NCBI GenBank assembly: GCA_947044365.1
Contig: OX345641.1
Location: 1,989,460-2,053,459, forward strand
Source: Petrosia ficiformis
Lineage: Eukaryota > Porifera > Demospongiae > Haplosclerida > Petrosiidae
Reading direction: 5' to 3'
DNA length: 64,000 bases
Within the stretch, counting starts at the first letter, position 1. Every line of letters begins with the position of its first letter. The position numbers and the translations under genes were made by a program. Shown piece after piece: positions 1 to 12,968 of the stretch. The notes beneath the pieces were generated by a model, which saw only the letters and a list, made by a program, of their open reading frames with translations, did not search any database and had not been told where the DNA came from.

Positions 1-3000
1 TTTGGTTTCTCTGTTTTATGTATTGTGAATCTGTGATGATGAATTTCCCTAGGATGTAAGTATTATCAATTTAAATACAATGATAATTATTCATTTATTT
101 GTCTATTCTCTGTTTTATGTATTGTGAATCTTTGATGATGGATTTCCCAAGTCTGTAAGTATTATCAATTTAAATACTATGATAATTATTGATTTGTTTT
201 TCTTATCGCTGTTCTTTACGAATCTGTTTTTACAACAATGAAATACACTAGGGAGTGAGTATAATAAATTTGAATTCTATGATAATTATTCATTTGTTTT
301 GTCTATTCACTGTTATATATATTTGGAATCTGTGATGATGAATTTACCTAGTCTGTAAGTAATCCAATTCAGATACTATATAATTATTCATTTGTTTTGT
401 TTATTTATATTGTGAATCTGTGATGATGTATTTCCCTAGTCTGTGAGCATTATCAATTTAAATAATAATTATTCATTTCTTTGTCTATTCTCTGTTTCAT
501 GTATTGTGAATCTGTGATGATACATTTTCCTAGCAAGTAAGTATTATCAATTTAAAAACTATGATAATTAGTCATTTATTTTGTCTATTCTCTGTTATAT
601 GTATTGTGAATCTGTGATGATACATTTTCCTAGCGTGTAAGTGTTATGAATTTAAATACTATGATAATTATTCATTTATTTTGTCTATTCTCTGTTATAT
701 TTATTGTGAATCTGTGATGATACATTTTCCTAGCGTGTAAGTATTATCAATTTAAATACTATGATAATTATTCATTTATTTTGTCTATTCTCTGTTATAT
801 TTATTGTGAATCTGGGATGATAAATTTTCCTAGCTTGTAAGTTTAATCAATTTAAATTCTATAATCATTACTCATTTGTTTTGTCTATTCTTTGTTTTAT
901 GTATTGTTAATCTATAATGATGAATTTCCCTAGCTTGTGAGTAATATTCATTTAAATTACTATGATAATTATCGTTCGTTTTGTCTATTCTCTGTTTTTT
1001 GCATTATGAAACTGTGGTGATGAATTTCTCTAGTCTGTGAGTATTATCAATTAAAATACTAAGGTAATTATTTGTTTATTCTCTGTTTTATGTATTGTGA
1101 ATCTGCGATGATGAATTTCCCTAGGATGTAAGTATTATCAATGTAAATACTATGATAATTATTCATTTGTTTTGTTTACTCTCTGTTTTATGTATTGTGA
1201 ATCTGTGATGATGAATTTCCCTAGGCTGTGAGTGTTATCAATTTAAATACTATGATAATTATTCATTTTATTTTCTTATCGCTGGTCTTTATGAATCTGT
1301 TTTTACAACAATGAAATCCACTAGGGAGTGAGTATAATAAATTTGAATTCTACGATAATTATCCATTTGTTTTGTTTATTCTCTTTTGTATATATTGTGA
1401 ATCTGTGACGGTGAATTTCCTTAGCTTGTGAGTAATATCCATTTAAATTACTATGATAATTATCATTTGTTTTGTCTATTCATTGTTTTATGTATTATGA
1501 AACTGTGGTGATGAATTTCTCTAGTCTGTGAGTATTATCAATTTAAATACATTGTAGCTACTATGATAATTATGCATTTGTTTTGTCTATTCTCTGTTTT
1601 ATGTATTGTGAATCTGCGATGATGAATTTCCCTAGGATGTAAGTCTTATCAATTTAAATACTATCATTTGTTTTGTCTATTCTTTGTTTTATGTATTGTG
1701 AATCTGTGATGATGAATTTCCCTAGTCTGTAAGTATTATCAATTTAAATACTATGAACGTTATAGATTTTATTTTCTTATCGCTGTTCTTAATGAATCTG
1801 TTTTTACAACAATCAAATCCATTAGGGAGTGAGTACAATAAATTTGAATTCTACGATAATTATCCATTTGTTTTGTTTGTTCTCTTTTATATATATTGTG
1901 AATCTGTGATGATCAATTTCCCTAGTATGTAAGTATTCTATTTTAAATACTGTGATAATTATTCATTTGTTTTGTTTATTCTCTTTTATATATATTGTGA
2001 ATCTGTGATGATGAATTTCCCCAGTCTGTAAGTATTCTATTTTAAATACTGTGATAATTATTCATTTGTTTTGTTTATTCTCTTTTATATATATTGAATT
2101 TGTGATGATGTATTTCCCTAAGTCTGTGAGCATTATCAAATTAAATAATAATAGTGATAATTATTCGTCTATTCTCTGTTTCATGTATTGTGAATCTGTG
2201 ATGATAAATTTTCCTAGCGTGTAAGTATTATCAATTTAAATACTATGATAATTATTCATTGTTTTGTCTATTCTCTGTTATGTATTGTGAATCTGTGGTG
2301 ATGAATTCTTCTAGGCTGTGAGTATTATCAATTTAAATACTATGATAATTATTCATTTATTTTGTCTATTCGCTGTTGTATGTATTGTGAATCTGTGGTA
2401 ATGAATTTCCCTAGACTGTGAGTATTCTTAATTTAAATGCTATGCATTTCTATTGTCTATTCTTCTTGCATGAATTGTGAATCTGTGATGATGAATTTCC
2501 CTAGCTTGTAAGTATTATTAATTTAAATTGTATAATCATTATTCATTTGTTTTGTCTATTCTTTGTTTTATGTATGGTGAATCTGTAATGATGAATTTCC
2601 CTAGCTTGTGAGTAATATCCATTTAAATTACTATGATAACTATCATTTGTGTTGTCTATTCTTTGTTTTATGTATTATGAAACTGTGGTGATGAATTTCT
2701 CTAGTCTGTGAGTATTATCAATTTAAATACTAAGATAATTATTCATTTCTTTTGTCTATTCTCTGTTATGTATTGTGAATCTGTGATGATAAATTTACCT
2801 AGTCTGTAAGTATTCCAATTCGAATACTATGATAATTATTCATTTGTTTTGTCTATTCTCTGTTATGTATTGTGAATCTGTGATGATAAATTTACCTAGT
2901 CTGTAAGTATTCCAATTCGAATACTATGATAATTATTCATTTGTTTTGTTTATTCTCTTTTATGTATTGTGAATCTGTGATGATGTATTTCCCTAGTCTG

Positions 3001-4030
3001 TGAGCATTATCAATTTAAATATATAATAATTATTCATTTCTTTGTCTATTCTCTGTTTCATGTATTGGGAATCTCTGATGATGAATTTTCCCAGCGTGTA
3101 AGTATGATGAATTTAAATACTATATGATAATTATTCATTTGTTTTGTCTATTCTCTCTTATGTATTGTGAATCTGTGGTGATGAATTCCCTTAGGCTGTG
3201 AGTATTATCAATTTAAATACTATGATAATTATTCATTTGTTTTGTCTATTCTCTGTTATATGTATGTGAATCTGTGGTAATGAATTACCCTAGACTGTGA
3301 GTATTATCAATTTAAATACTATGATAATTATTCGTCTATTCCCTCTTGCATGAATTGTGAATCTGTGATGATGAATTTCCATAGCTTGTAAGTTTTATCA
3401 ACTATAATCATAATTCATTTGTTTTGTCTATTCTTTGTTTTATGTATTGTGAATCTTTTATGATGAACTTCCCTAGCTTGTGAGTAATGCCTATTTAAAT
3501 TACTATGATAATTATCATTTGTTTTGTCTCTTCTCTGTTTTATGTATTGGGAATCTGTGGTGATGAATTTCCCTAGACTGTAAGTATTATCAATTTAAAT
3601 AATATGGTGTCATTTGTTTAGTCTATTCTCTGTTTTATGTATTGTGAATCTGTGATGATGAATTTCCCTAGTCTGTAAGTATTATCATTTTAAATACTAT
3701 GATAATTATTATTTATTTATTTTGTTCTTTTCCTTTAATATGGGACACTTGAAATAATGAAATTTACTAGTCTGTGAGTATAATAACTTTATGCTATCAT
3801 ATTATTCACTCATTTATTGTTTTTCCTGGTTTGTATGACACTGGTTAATGGGACGATGAAATCCACTAGGAGGTCAGTATAATCAATTAATCATTTTTTT
3901 CTGTTATGCATTGTGATGATGAATTTCCCTAGTTTGGTAGTGTTTTCAAAATTATGTACTATTATATTCTTTTCCCTGGTATGTGTGACTATTTAATGGG
4001 AGGATGAAATCCACTTAGGAAATGAGTATA
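1..4030. repeat. Satellite-like tandem array, unit about 99 bp
   Basis: About 40 degenerate copies of one unit follow each other. The phrase CTCTGTTTTATG recurs at positions 9 and 108, giving the 99-bp period. Each unit carries TGTGAATCTGTGATGATGAA, then a CCCTAG core followed three bases later by GTAAGT or GTGAGT, then a TCAATTTAAATACTATGATA segment. A divergent subtype with TTACAACAATGAAAT and CACTAGGGAGTGAGT appears near 220, 1300 and 1790, so there is some higher-order structure. Copies decay after about 3700 and are hard to follow past 4030. No gene is visible inside the array. Confidence 0.93.
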
Positions 4031-4308
4031 TATAATAAACCGAAATATTATAGCATGATAGACAACAGTATTCACTATAGGGTGCTAATATATTGTTTAT
4101 ATTTTTTCTATCTTCATACATTGTGACTAATTATTGTGATGTTACATTACTGTACTTAACTAGATGGTTGTATACTGTATTTGAAATATCTTGATTATCA
4201 TTGCATTGTTTTCTTTCATATGAGACTCTTTTTGCTATGATAACAATTTGTACTACCTTGTGAATCTGACTCTCTTCATATGTATATCTCTATTTAATTA
4301 TTTTATAG

Positions 4309-4747
4309 AATGTCATAAATAAACCACACACTAAGCCTCAATATGAAGAGAGTGTAAAGGATCCGGATATCCCTGTCCAGTGTACAGGTCAAAACCTTCC
4401 TCTTGAGGGTAAAATATAAATTACATGTATACTATATTAAATATATAATACATATTATATATGTAATTATATACATATAGATCGTAATCAAGTTAGCACA
4501 TCTAAATTAGCTGTGTTATCTGAAACACTCACACAAAATGTCAATTGTGATGCTAGACAATTAAATCAACTAAAGTATATGAAAGGTGAACATTAATTGT
4601 GACATTGCTTATAAATTAGGTGGCATATATGCATCCTGTATTCCTAATCATGGTATTACGTAATTTATAATAATAAATTCCAGTGGTAATAACCTTCCTC
4701 TTGAGGCTAAACTTTATCAGACAAAGTATATTATTTATGATTTATTA

Positions 4748-4782
<35 letters not shown>

Positions 4783-5067
4783 ATAATAAACAATATATAG
4801 ATCACAATGAAGATATGACATCTAATTTAGCTGAATCCTCTGAAACACTCATACAGAATGTTGATTGTGATGCAAGACAATTAAATCAACTAAAGTATAT
4901 GAAAGGTGAACATTAATTGTGACATTGCTTATAAATTAGGTGGCATATATGCATCCTGTATTCCTAATCATGGTATTACGTAATTTATAATAATAAATTC
5001 CAGTGGTAACAACCTTCCTCTTGAGGCTAAACTTTATCAGACAAAGTATATTATTTATGATTTATTA

Positions 5068-5127
<60 letters not shown>

Positions 5128-8100
5128 AAACAATATATAGATCACAATGAAGATATGACATCTAAGTTAGCTGAATCCTCTGAAACACTCATACAGAATG
5201 TTGATTGTGATGCAGGACAATTTAATGAACTAAAGCCTATGAAAGGTGAACATTATTTTGTACATTAATTATTGTCGTATAATCAACTTATTACAATTGA
5301 TTCTGATAGCTTTTTTGCATGAAGCTGTAATTGCTGGTCAAAAGATGTTTCTCATACAAGGGGACCAGCATCATTATTTTGTCTGGGAGGAATGTGGATT
5401 TAAACTTCGTTCATATCACCACACCATTTCTACCCATGATATTTGTGCTGTGAGAGTAAGTGCTCTTGCTGGGGGCAATTTTATCTTTTCTGAAGAGATT
5501 GAGTTAGTCAGTGCAGTGTATGCTATCACCATGTCCACTCCAGTTTTGAAGGATCTGGAGATACATCTGCAACACTGTTTAGATATATCAGATCAACGAG
5601 TAATAAAGAATGTTTCATTTGCTGTTGCTTCTACAGTTTCGTCAACAAGTGGCTACGAATTTCATCTCATGGATGATGAAAGGTTTACTCTCCAGAATGA
5701 GTATGGAAGCATTCGTATTTCAAGCAATGCTTGCTATTGCATTGTGTTCAAGAAGGAACCCTCTGTGTTGAAAGCTATTCTTGGAGCTGAAAAAAAGATG
5801 CATGTAGGTAACAAAGAAGAGGCAGTCAAAAGAAGTCAAGAAAGGGAAGAAAATGAAGGCAATGAATCCAGCGATAATGAAAATGTTTCTGAAGAACAAG
5901 AGGGAAGTTCCACAGCAAATGGAGGGGAAGAAGATCAAGACCAAGTTGATAGCGGAGAATTTGGAGAAGAGGGAGGTGGAGAAAGTGGAGAAGAAAATAG
6001 CAATGGAGATGAATCTAGTGAGAAAGAAACAAGTGATGAAGAATCAACAAGTGAAGATGAGTCTAGTGAAACTGAAGAAGACATCGTAAAGCAAAAAGAA
6101 GATAGACAGGAGATAGCCATTTATCAAAATCAAATTGAGATTCAAGAAGATGAAAGTACAACAAACAGAAAGAAGCAATCACCTGGAGTACCTATTACCA
6201 CTGATAAACACACAGAATGTAAGTATGAATAATTTCATATTAGTACACGCAACATAACTTTGACATGACTGTAATTTTTAGAATTGAAGGTCTGAGAAAC
6301 ATAGACATAATGCTTTTGATGTCATGAACATATTATAATTATAACTGTAGTTATGCAAATCATTATCATATTATAATGATCTAGTAGTAGATGCTACAGG
6401 TACCATCCATACAAATCCTGTCAGTCCAAAGTCACCTCACCCTGTTGTTGCTTCTTTCTGTTGGTATTATGGTCAAGTATTCTCTGAGAAAATCATGAGG
6501 AAAACATGGAAAGCAAAATTTATGGTGTCAAAACGACTTAACACCCTAAAGACTGTGAGAATTCTATATATACAAAATCAGAGAATAATGACCATTTATA
6601 TTATATCTACTTCTATATATATATATATACAGTATGTTCAGAAGTCTATTCCACATGCTAAAGATGCTGGCCCATCGATTCGTTTTAAGTTTAATCATGA
6701 GTATCTTAATGTTGTGTACGATGAACAGAAAGTCTTTGAGGAATGGGAAGTGACACCATATGTAAAATCGCCATTTCAAGTCAAGTTTGACGTATCTCTA
6801 TGTATACTGTATATTATATAATGATTTTATCCTCAGATACACAAAGAAAGTGTGGATTTGTTTGGTCGGAAAAAAGAACCCGATCCTCCATCTTGCTGGT
6901 TTGAAGTGGAAGCATTGAAGAATTCTTGCAGGAACCTCAAATATCCTATTGATATCCAAGAAATTGAACCTCCTTCTACAATAAGAATTATAGTCCACAA
7001 CATAGAAGGTATAGTGAAACTTGTATTCACAGGCATATGCAAGTAACTGTACTGGCTACGTTATAATTATACCTAATAATTGTTTATCTCATAATACAAC
7101 TGAATTTCTTAGTTGTGTTGAGCACTATTGAAACATAATAAATAAGTTCTAAAAAAAAAACGTTTCAGCCCAAGAGTTAGTACTATAAGAAAACAGACGA
7201 AGTATCTGTGTACTTTTACTACTAAGAAATACGAACAACATAATGAAAGACCTATATTAATTAAGTAATACAACTGGATGTTTAGCTTTTGTGAGTGTAT
7301 ATATAATTATAGACAAATAACAATAATCAGGTTTTGGTGAATTATAGCAAGTATGACAATTATTGCTTTGGGTCCCGGATAAATAGTGTTATTATTGTTA
7401 TTTTCAGAGTCTCTTGAAGGACAAGGTTTACATCTGATACAGCACCAGCCAATAGAACCTGGAGGTAAGTGGGAAACTATGATTATGTGTGCATGATGTG
7501 TAATTGAATGTCATTTTGCGGTCACCATGTCCTCAGAAAAATGTTCATTCATAACTTTAGCTTAGAAGGATCAACAAACTTTTACCTGCACCTTTACAAT
7601 GCTTTTTTGTGTATGTATGTCAAATTTAATACAATGGCATTTGATGCTTATGTGTACAGACCAGTCACACCAACTAAACTCAGAACTTCATTATTGAGTT
7701 ACAGTATAAAGTAGAGTTGCACCTATACTAAAATTGGGATCTGAATAGGCGCCTATATTGAAGAAATAGGCAGAGTATTGGTATAGGCAACTGCATTGTC
7801 TATACATTGCCTATACAGCTTACACAATATTTTTCATGCTTTGTAGATACATTATTGTCAAACTGCACAAGTACAATCTGAAGATATATGCAACCAAGGC
7901 TAAATATGCCTGTAACTACATGTACAATGTACTTTGGGCTGAATGTATAGCACACAAACAATAGAATAATTAACACTGTACTATGTGTGAACAGTTGTAA
8001 ACAACTACCCGGTATATATTTCACACAGACAATATTGGATTGGATCTGCATATAGGCAATATGGATTAATAAGAAATATAGGCATATAGGCATATAAGCA

Positions 8101-8596
8101 AATTGCTGTATAGGTGCAACACTAGTATAAATATATATGTATCATATTTATGACAATAAACTATACACTATAAAGTCATCACATTCTAAGGTTGTGAATA
8201 TAAACAGAATTTAATATCCACACTATAGGGAAGTATATGCCTCAATTTGACATTGATAGTTTGAAGAAATCAATTGTGAATGTAATTGAAGATCATTATG
8301 CAAAGTTGAGTGAATTATTTGACGACCTACCAAAGAGTATCACAAATGAGTTATACCAAGCAAAATTGATAAGCTGTGATGTTAGGAAGAATCCAACATC
8401 TGATAAAATTATGAATGATATTATCCATTTGTTTGATTGGATTGATGACAAGTCTGAAATGGAAGAAACATGTAACTGTATCCTGAAAGTGTTCTATAAT
8501 AACGGAGGCATCTTTGAACGTGCTGCAAAGAAGCTAAAAACTAAGTGGCTGGAAAAAGCACGAAATGACATGGGGGTTTTGCTAGATCTTCAATGA
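4309..8596 (+). CDS. ZU5-like domain protein with acidic linker and C-terminal helical (possibly death-fold) domain; 5' end uncertain
   Basis: Gene model from splice sites and unbroken phase: exons 4309-4408, 4481-4585, 4801-4905, 5141-5245, 5325-6218, 6400-6554, 6633-6791, 6837-7008, 7408-7464, 8229-8596 (stop 8594-8596), about 739 residues. No in-frame start is seen in the first exon, so the true 5' end may lie upstream or at an ATG inside the repeated exon. Exon 5325-6218 encodes a beta-rich segment starting near WEECGFKLRS that resembles the ZU5-like domains of sponge receptor-type proteins. It is followed at about 5843-6100 by a Glu/Ser/Asp-rich linker. The next exons give a conserved-looking globular segment. 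The last exon encodes about 120 residues of predicted helix (LPKSITNELYQAKLIS region) that recalls CARD or death folds, but weakly. The function is not known; a signalling or innate-immune role is inferred from the architecture only. A candidate AATAAA lies at 8742-8747. Confidence 0.68.
4481..5245 (+). repeat. Tandem triplication of a 105-nt symmetric exon with its intron
   Basis: Exon copies 4481-4585, 4801-4905 and 5141-5245 are each exactly 105 nt, start after TATAG and end at AAAG before GTGAAC. They recur at periods of 320 and 340 bp. The phase is 1-1, so any number of copies keeps the frame. Copies 2 and 3 are closest to each other. Each repeat also carries a partial copy of the end of the preceding exon (AACCTTCCTCTTGAG), but with GC instead of GT after it, so that piece is probably not spliced. 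(AT)n runs at about 4751-4780 and 5071-5112 account for the length difference. Confidence 0.85.
7505..8218. mobile_element. Diverged MITE of the GTCATTC family, split by a nested hAT-like element
   Basis: 7505-7711 and 8125-8218 together match the dispersed repeat seen intact at 18830-19090, 39286-39535 and 62328-62583. Shared phrases are CCTCAGAAAAATGTTCAT, GTCAAATTTAATACAATGG and ACTATACACTATAAAGTCAT. The two halves are separated by the element 7712-8124. The whole lies in the last intron of the ZU5-like gene. Confidence 0.7.
7712..8124. mobile_element. Non-autonomous hAT-like element, 413 bp
   Basis: Termini are TAGAGTTGCACCTATAC on the left and the inverted TAGTGTTGCACCTATAC on the right, with one mismatch. 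The flanks are GTATAAAG and GTATAAAT, an 8-bp target duplication with one mismatch, as expected for hAT insertions. There is no coding capacity. The interior repeats short GCCTATA and ATAGGC phrases. Confidence 0.75.
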
Positions 8597-9742
8597 TTTA
8601 TCATGTACTGTGTAATAACTATACGAATATTCAGTACAATAATAATCATGAGTATATATAATTATATTAAAAAATGGAAAAAATATTCACTAAATTATAT
8701 TTCTATTGATCATAGGTACACTGCTATAGAGATCATTTGTTAATAAATTTATGTATATAGGAATACTACAAATGTTTACCTATGCATTATATGTGGATGT
8801 ACGTACGTAGTAATGAAATACATGTGAATTATGTATGCATATATAATTGGGCCGAGCCTGGGTAAGCCCCATCCAAACCAGGTCTACAAACACACTCTGA
8901 TCTTGCCACTTTCTTGCTTGCTTGAATGCCACTTTGATGGATTGTTATCATATTCTCCAATTTATTCGATGCAGTCCTTGCTTGTACAGGCTGATGGTTA
9001 TTGTCTGTATAATATATTATGTATAATTACACATTTGTTGAACCAGGAATGCATGAATGCTGGTTCATATATGTATGTACATAATATATCATCATACAAT
9101 ATAATATTATATAATAGAACTTCGGTTCCCCACAAACTGATAGACTACGGTGTTACATACACTTGTTGTGTATTTGTGGTTTAGTCACTCCATTAACAAG
9201 TCCCAGTTTGATGCACTCTTTTTTTTTAATTAAGGAGGCAGTGTGGCATAGTGGTTAGAGCTTGAGCCTCCTAATCGAATGGTCAATGGTCAATTGTCAG
9301 CTACGGTCATGTTGTTTTCTGGAAAGAGAGTGCCTATTTTTCATAATCATAATAATTATAAAAAACATTTTACAAAATGAAAGAGTGTGTAGGGGGGATA
9401 TATATCAAAAACGAAGAAGCACAGGAACAAGATGGCTTTGGCAAAAAAATGAAATACCACTGCCACATAATAACCATACATAAGTATTGCTTCTTTGTGT
9501 TTTGCCTTTACTCTAGCTATGTAGGGTTGTTATGTATGACGTATGTATGTTATGTGATGACTCAAGCACAATAACTATATTCATGAAGGAAGTGGTAAAA
9601 TGATAACGTCATAACTAAAGAGAAGCCATGTGTATAATTTGCCTGGTAATAGAATTAATCGTACAGAACTAGAGAAGATAGATCTTTTGTTGTTGAAACA
9701 GTGTATTGTACAAAACTATTGTCTTTGATCCTCCTCATCGCT
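8597..9742. other. Intergenic spacer between the ZU5-like gene and the PDZ-PH gene
   Basis: No gene is recognised. It contains the 3' flank of the upstream gene and the tRNA-like relic at 9237-9300, and otherwise AT-rich unique sequence. Open frames at 8831-9184 and 9262-9574 show no recognisable protein. Confidence 0.6.
9237..9300 (+). mobile_element. tRNA-derived SINE relic
   Basis: TGGCATAGTGGTTAGAGC matches the RNA polymerase III A-box consensus (TRGCNNAGYNGG). The expected B box about 30 bases later is degenerate. It is probably an old SINE head rather than a working tRNA. Confidence 0.45.
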
Positions 9743-11520
9743 ATGAGTTTACCAGATCTACTAAAAGATGTTAACTCAGCGACACAGAAGTACCCACTGG
9801 AGGCTTGTAAACCTAAATTTCATTTCAGTTCCACCTTGAGTAGAGAAGAAAGCAGTTCTCCTGACTTCGAATGGGAAACAGACTCGCTGAATTCTGTGGA
9901 TGAAGGCGAGGCTGCTTGGGATGCATTAGGAAGAATGAACTCCATAAGGCGATCCAACCGCTTTGACAAACCACAACTATTGACTGTAGAAATCCAGAGG
10001 TCGGATGATGGCTTTGGACTCGAGTTGGAGGGACGATCGCCTCCCATAATACATGCAGTTTGTAAGTTATTGTGTGTCTGTTGATGAAGTCGCATGTAAT
10101 TAAATATAATTATAAAAGTGTTGAATACTGTCCATCAAAGAGTGTTTGCAAACTATAATGAACACCTGCAATTAAATTTTAATTAACACTTAAACTAAAC
10201 AATTTGAGCACTTTAGTAAAAATAAACATTTTTAGTATCATTCAAATTTGAGATACCACACATACTAACTAAATGTGGTCACTTCTCATAGTATAACAAT
10301 ATTACTGATGTGATCATCAATAATGTATTGTTAGTTACATATTCTTAAACCATCATCAATTCTTTTATCAATTCATTGATCCATTCATCTCTTAGCTGGA
10401 GAATCAGAGCAAAAAGGAATACGAACAGGAGATAGATTACTGGAGGTTAATGGAGTATCTGTTAGAACAGCTAGTCATCAAGAAGCAGGAAGGATTATTA
10501 GTGGTGATGGTATGTTTACATCTCCATAGTTAGCATTCATCTCCATAACTTGAAATTAATCTTCTAGTGTATATAATTATTGATTTAATTGAAAATTCCT
10601 ATAAGTCATATATAGTGAAGAATACATACACTAATTGTTAATGTGTGATCATCATTCCATGTACTTATATGTACATTCATATACATGCACATTACATACA
10701 TACATGTACATACATGTACATACATACATATATACATACATGCATACATACATACATATACATGCATACATTAATACATACATATAATTATACCTATATA
10801 CATACATATATCCCAATACGACGAAACGTCAAAGTAAACCACACATACATGCATACATGTAGACATACATATACGCATACATGCATACATACACACATAC
10901 ATACATACATACATATATGCACACATAACTACATACATACATACATAGTACATACATACATACCTACATACATACATACATACATACATACATACATACA
11001 TACATGCATACATACATTCATACATACATACATACATATATGCATACATAACTACGTACATACATACATAGTACATACATACGTACCTACATACATACAT
11101 ACATATATACATGCATACATACATACATACATATATGCATACATAAATACATACATGCATAGATATTACATACATACATACATGTGTGTACATACATATA
11201 TACATACGTACATCATACATACATATGTACATACGTATATATATATATATATAATATGATGGTGACATCACCCCTTTGGTGTGGTGAGTTCTATATATTG
11301 TATATAGACCTTCCATGTGCACATTATGCAGGAGATGTCACCATCATAATAATATATTGTATATAGTATGCTAATAGGTCCTATATACTGCATATAGGAC
11401 CCTCGTTTTGTGTCCTCAGATGTGATATAGCCCTCGCAGGCTCGGGCTATATCATATCCTCGAACACAAAACTCAGGTCCTATTTTTTGCATATAGGACC
11501 TGTTAGCATACTATATATAT

Positions 11521-11573
<53 letters not shown>

Positions 11574-12921
11574 AAGCTGGAAAGTAATATCAATATTGTA
11601 CATCATATGATATTGTCTAATCCAAGTCAATATATTCTTTGGCATTACTTGTATACATAGTATAGTAGTACCAAATATCTAACATATAAAGTTCTAATTC
11701 TGAGGTCAACATGAATATGAAGAGTCTTTAGACTAGTTTCTATTTTCATGTCTTCTAATAAAACCTAAAACCTTCAGATATTGTAAAGGATCTAAAACAT
11801 CACTAGACCCTTCAGATATTATCTAATATATCACTAGACCCTTCATGCAGATATTGTCTAAAGCATCACTAGACCCATCAGATATTATATTGAATCTAAA
11901 GCATCACTAGACACTTCAGATATCATATTGGATCTAATGTACCACTAGACCCTTCATGCAGATATTGTCTAAAGCATCACTAGACCCATCAGATATTATA
12001 TTGGATCTAAAGCATCACTAGACCCTTCATATATCATATTGGATCGCTAGACTCTTCAGATATTGTACCTACGATTTGTTGATAGTACTATGTAGTACTC
12101 CACATGGTATATATAATTTCCCATAGTCTGTGCTGTACTAGCACTTTTATGTTTACAACTTATACTAAAAGTGTAGAAACATGATAATTAATTTAAAATT
12201 TTTTCATACAAACATTTGGCTTGCAATATATTTCCCTGAGCAGAATGATTCCAATAATTATTATTGCAGCCTGATGCCAAATGCTATGAAGCAATAGAAT
12301 CGCCATACTGTATTGAATTGAAACACTTATTAATATCTATATGACTGCGATGAAATGGGTTCACATTCTTGATGATCTCAAAATTAGGATGCAGTGGCTA
12401 TTATTATTATGTACTATAGTGTATAGTTTAATGTCATAAGGTTAATACATGGTTATACTGTAACTCAATAACTTATATGTACTATAGTGTATAGTTTAAT
12501 ATCATAATGTTAATACATGATTATACTGTAACTCAATGATTTATATGTACTATAGTGTATAGTTTAATGTCATAAGGTTAATACATGATTATACTATAAC
12601 TTTTATGTACTATAGTGTATAGTTTAATGTTATACATGATTATGCTAAAACTCAATAATGAAGTAATGGATTGAAATTTGACATACACAAAAAAAGAACA
12701 GGAAGGATGCTAATGAACTAAAATTATGAACATGTTTCTGAGGTCAATGTGAACATGAATGTAGTTGGAGTTTGACAATTAAATACTTGAGTAAATGTTT
12801 CGTTTGTTATCCCAGGTTCCCCTGACAACACTCCATGAAACACGTAACCATTCACCAACATAGTTTCTTAATCTATAATTCATTTGTATCCCTATTTCAT
12901 TAATTAGTATCAATATGTTCA

Positions 12922-12968
<47 letters not shown>

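Noticed and set aside
1..4030. CRISPR-like regular repeat spacing
   Set aside because: The full unit is repeated with no unique spacers, in an animal genome; it is a satellite.
8831..9574. Open frames of 65-117 codons between the first two genes
   Set aside because: No similarity, no splice context, low-complexity AT-rich composition.
10645..11322. Long open frames on both strands (204 and 183 codons)
   Set aside because: They lie wholly in a (CATA)n microsatellite and code Tyr/Ile/His/Thr or Cys/Met/Tyr/Val repeats; no gene features.
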